Shown: positions 63,162 to 64,000 of the stretch, piece after piece
Layout of the letters: every line of letters begins with the position of its first letter
How positions within the stretch are numbered: the first letter of the stretch is position 1
Assembly: GCF_036227225.1 (NCBI RefSeq)
Contig: NZ_CP109444.1
Coordinates: 6,801,501-6,865,500, forward strand
DNA: 64,000 bases
Source: Streptomyces sp. NBC_01478
GTDB lineage: Bacteria > Actinomycetota > Actinomycetes > Streptomycetales > Streptomycetaceae
Reading direction: 5' to 3'
The notes under the pieces: model-generated
Told to the model about the DNA's origin: nothing
The model's input: the letters and a program-made list of their open reading frames with translations, nothing else
The model's database searches: none
Translations under genes and position numbers: made by a program

Positions 63162-64000
63162 ATGGCACCGTACGAAACCGACGACAGCACGGACACCGGA
63201 GAGCTCGACGAGCTCCGGTCCGGGCGGCGCAGGGCGGCGCGGTACATCGTCCCGGTCACCGTGGTGGGGGTGGCGGCCGCGACCATCGGACTGGTCCCCG
63301 CGCTCGCCGACTCCGGTGACCCGAATCTCCCGAAGATCACCGCACAGCAACTCCTCGACAAGGTCGCCAATTCGGACGTCCAGCAACTGTCCGGCACGGT
63401 GAAGATCAGCACGGACCTGGGCCTGCCCGACCTCGGCGGCCTGGAGAGCAGCCTCATGTCGGGCGCCACGCAGTCCGGCGACGGCTCCTCCGCCGACCCC
63501 ACCGCCAAGCTCACCGAGCTGGCCACCGGCACCCACACCCTGCGCGTCGCGGCCGACGGCCCGGACAAGCAGAAGGTCTCCCTGCTGGAGAACGCGGCGG
63601 AGTACAGCCTCATCCACAACGGCAAGGACATCTGGGGCTACGACAGCCAGTCGAACGAGGTCTACCACGGCACGACCGCCGCCGACGCGTCCAAGGGCGA
63701 CGAGACCCGGACCACGCCCAAGGGCCTCACCGACGAGGCGCTGAAGTCGGTCGACGACACGACGTCCGTCACGGTCGACGGCACCGAGCACGTCGCGGGC
63801 CGCGACGCCTACAAGCTGCTGATCAAGCCCAAGCAGTCCGGTACGACGGTCGGCGCGATCAGCATCGCGGTGGACGCGAAGACCGGCCTGCCGCTGAAGT
63901 TCACGCTCACCCCCGCGAGCGGCGGCGCGGCCGTCGTCGACGTCGGCTTCACCCAGCTCAGCCTCGCCAAGCCGGCCGCCTCGACCTTCGACTTCAAGAC
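63162..64000 (+). CDS. LolA/RseB-like secreted or membrane-anchored protein (3' end outside window)
   Basis: The first 279 codons of an open gene that runs off the window. The first 25 residues are acidic and then basic (SGRRRAARY). A hydrophobic segment at about 28-48 ends PALADSG, so it is either a signal peptide or a single anchor. The outside part begins ITAQQLLDKVANSDVQQLSGTV and continues with alternating beta-like segments (THTLRVAADGPDKQKVSLL, EYSLIHNGKDIWGYD, VAGRDAYKLLIKPK, ISIAVDAKTGLPLKFTL), the pattern of LolA/LolB/RseB-type lipid-binding half-barrels. ATG with GGAGG 9 bases upstream. In Streptomyces such genes often precede ABC transporters; nothing is visible here to test that. 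Confidence 0.85.
   Translation, partial: MAPYETDDSTDTGELDELRSGRRRAARYIVPVTVVGVAAATIGLVPALADSGDPNLPKITAQQLLDKVANSDVQQLSGTVKISTDLGLPDLGGLESSLMSGATQSGDGSSADPTAKLTELATGTHTLRVAADGPDKQKVSLLENAAEYSLIHNGKDIWGYDSQSNEVYHGTTAADASKGDETRTTPKGLTDEALKSVDDTTSVTVDGTEHVAGRDAYKLLIKPKQSGTTVGAISIAVDAKTGLPLKFTLTPASGGAAVVDVGFTQLSLAKPAASTFDFK

Overview
The window is Streptomyces-type chromosomal DNA. GC is very high with strong third-position GC bias, GTG starts are common, and neighbouring genes often overlap by 1-4 bases at the stop/start. The menaquinone genes are of the futalosine (mqn) route, and there are twin-arginine lipoproteins, a c-di-AMP riboswitch ahead of a cell-wall lytic enzyme, and a Rex-type operator ahead of complex I. 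I saw no prophage, insertion sequence, CRISPR array, tRNA or rRNA.

Layout. 1-2.6 kb: edge of a probable leftward gene, a DUF6817-type protein and a Tat-signal FAD dehydrogenase closed by a strong hairpin. 2.7-5.4 kb: a small cluster with WXG100/type VII secretion features (accessory protein, WXG100-sized protein, WXG-headed long protein with hydrophobic tail, membrane protein). 5.3-12.8 kb: methyltransferase, cold-shock protein, mqnA, Ser/Thr kinase, prepilin-peptidase-like protein, mqnC, a small imidazolonepropionase-like protein and a GH18 lipoprotein. 13.1-17.3 kb: three-gene surface-polysaccharide operon (small membrane protein, deacetylase-glycosyltransferase fusion, acyltransferase). 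17.4-22.2 kb: menG, PASTA protein, GNAT, geranylgeranyl-reductase-type flavoprotein, peptide deformylase, NlpC/P60 hydrolase. 22.3-38.9 kb: promoter region and the complete nuoA-N operon. 39-48.5 kb: secreted protein, recQ, M56 peptidase, fumarylacetoacetase, SUMF1-domain protein, a repeat-rich gap, an LRV/HEAT-like repeat protein and an unknown protein. 48.6-56.3 kb: a galactan/galactoside utilisation cluster (GH53, GH42, ABC binding protein, two permeases, LacI regulator). 56.4-64 kb: HAD phosphatase, SLT lytic transglycosylase with c-di-AMP riboswitch, CocE/NonD hydrolase, POT peptide transporter, long-chain polyprenyl diphosphate synthase, and a truncated LolA/RseB-like secreted protein.

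The unifying theme is respiration. Two futalosine-pathway enzymes (MqnA, MqnC), the ring methylase (MenG), a probable side-chain saturase (MenJ-like) and a probable side-chain synthase (polyprenyl synthase) lie around the fourteen genes of NADH:menaquinone oxidoreductase, whose promoter carries a near-consensus operator for the NADH/NAD+ sensor Rex. The second coherent unit is the galactan cluster: a secreted endo-galactanase releases oligosaccharides, an ABC importer lacking its own ATPase takes them up, a cytoplasmic GH42 enzyme cleaves them, and a LacI protein probably represses through an inverted repeat at the transporter promoter.

All functions are read from sequence by eye. No database search or structure prediction was run, so family names rest on motif recognition, and starts were chosen by ribosome-binding site and family conservation.
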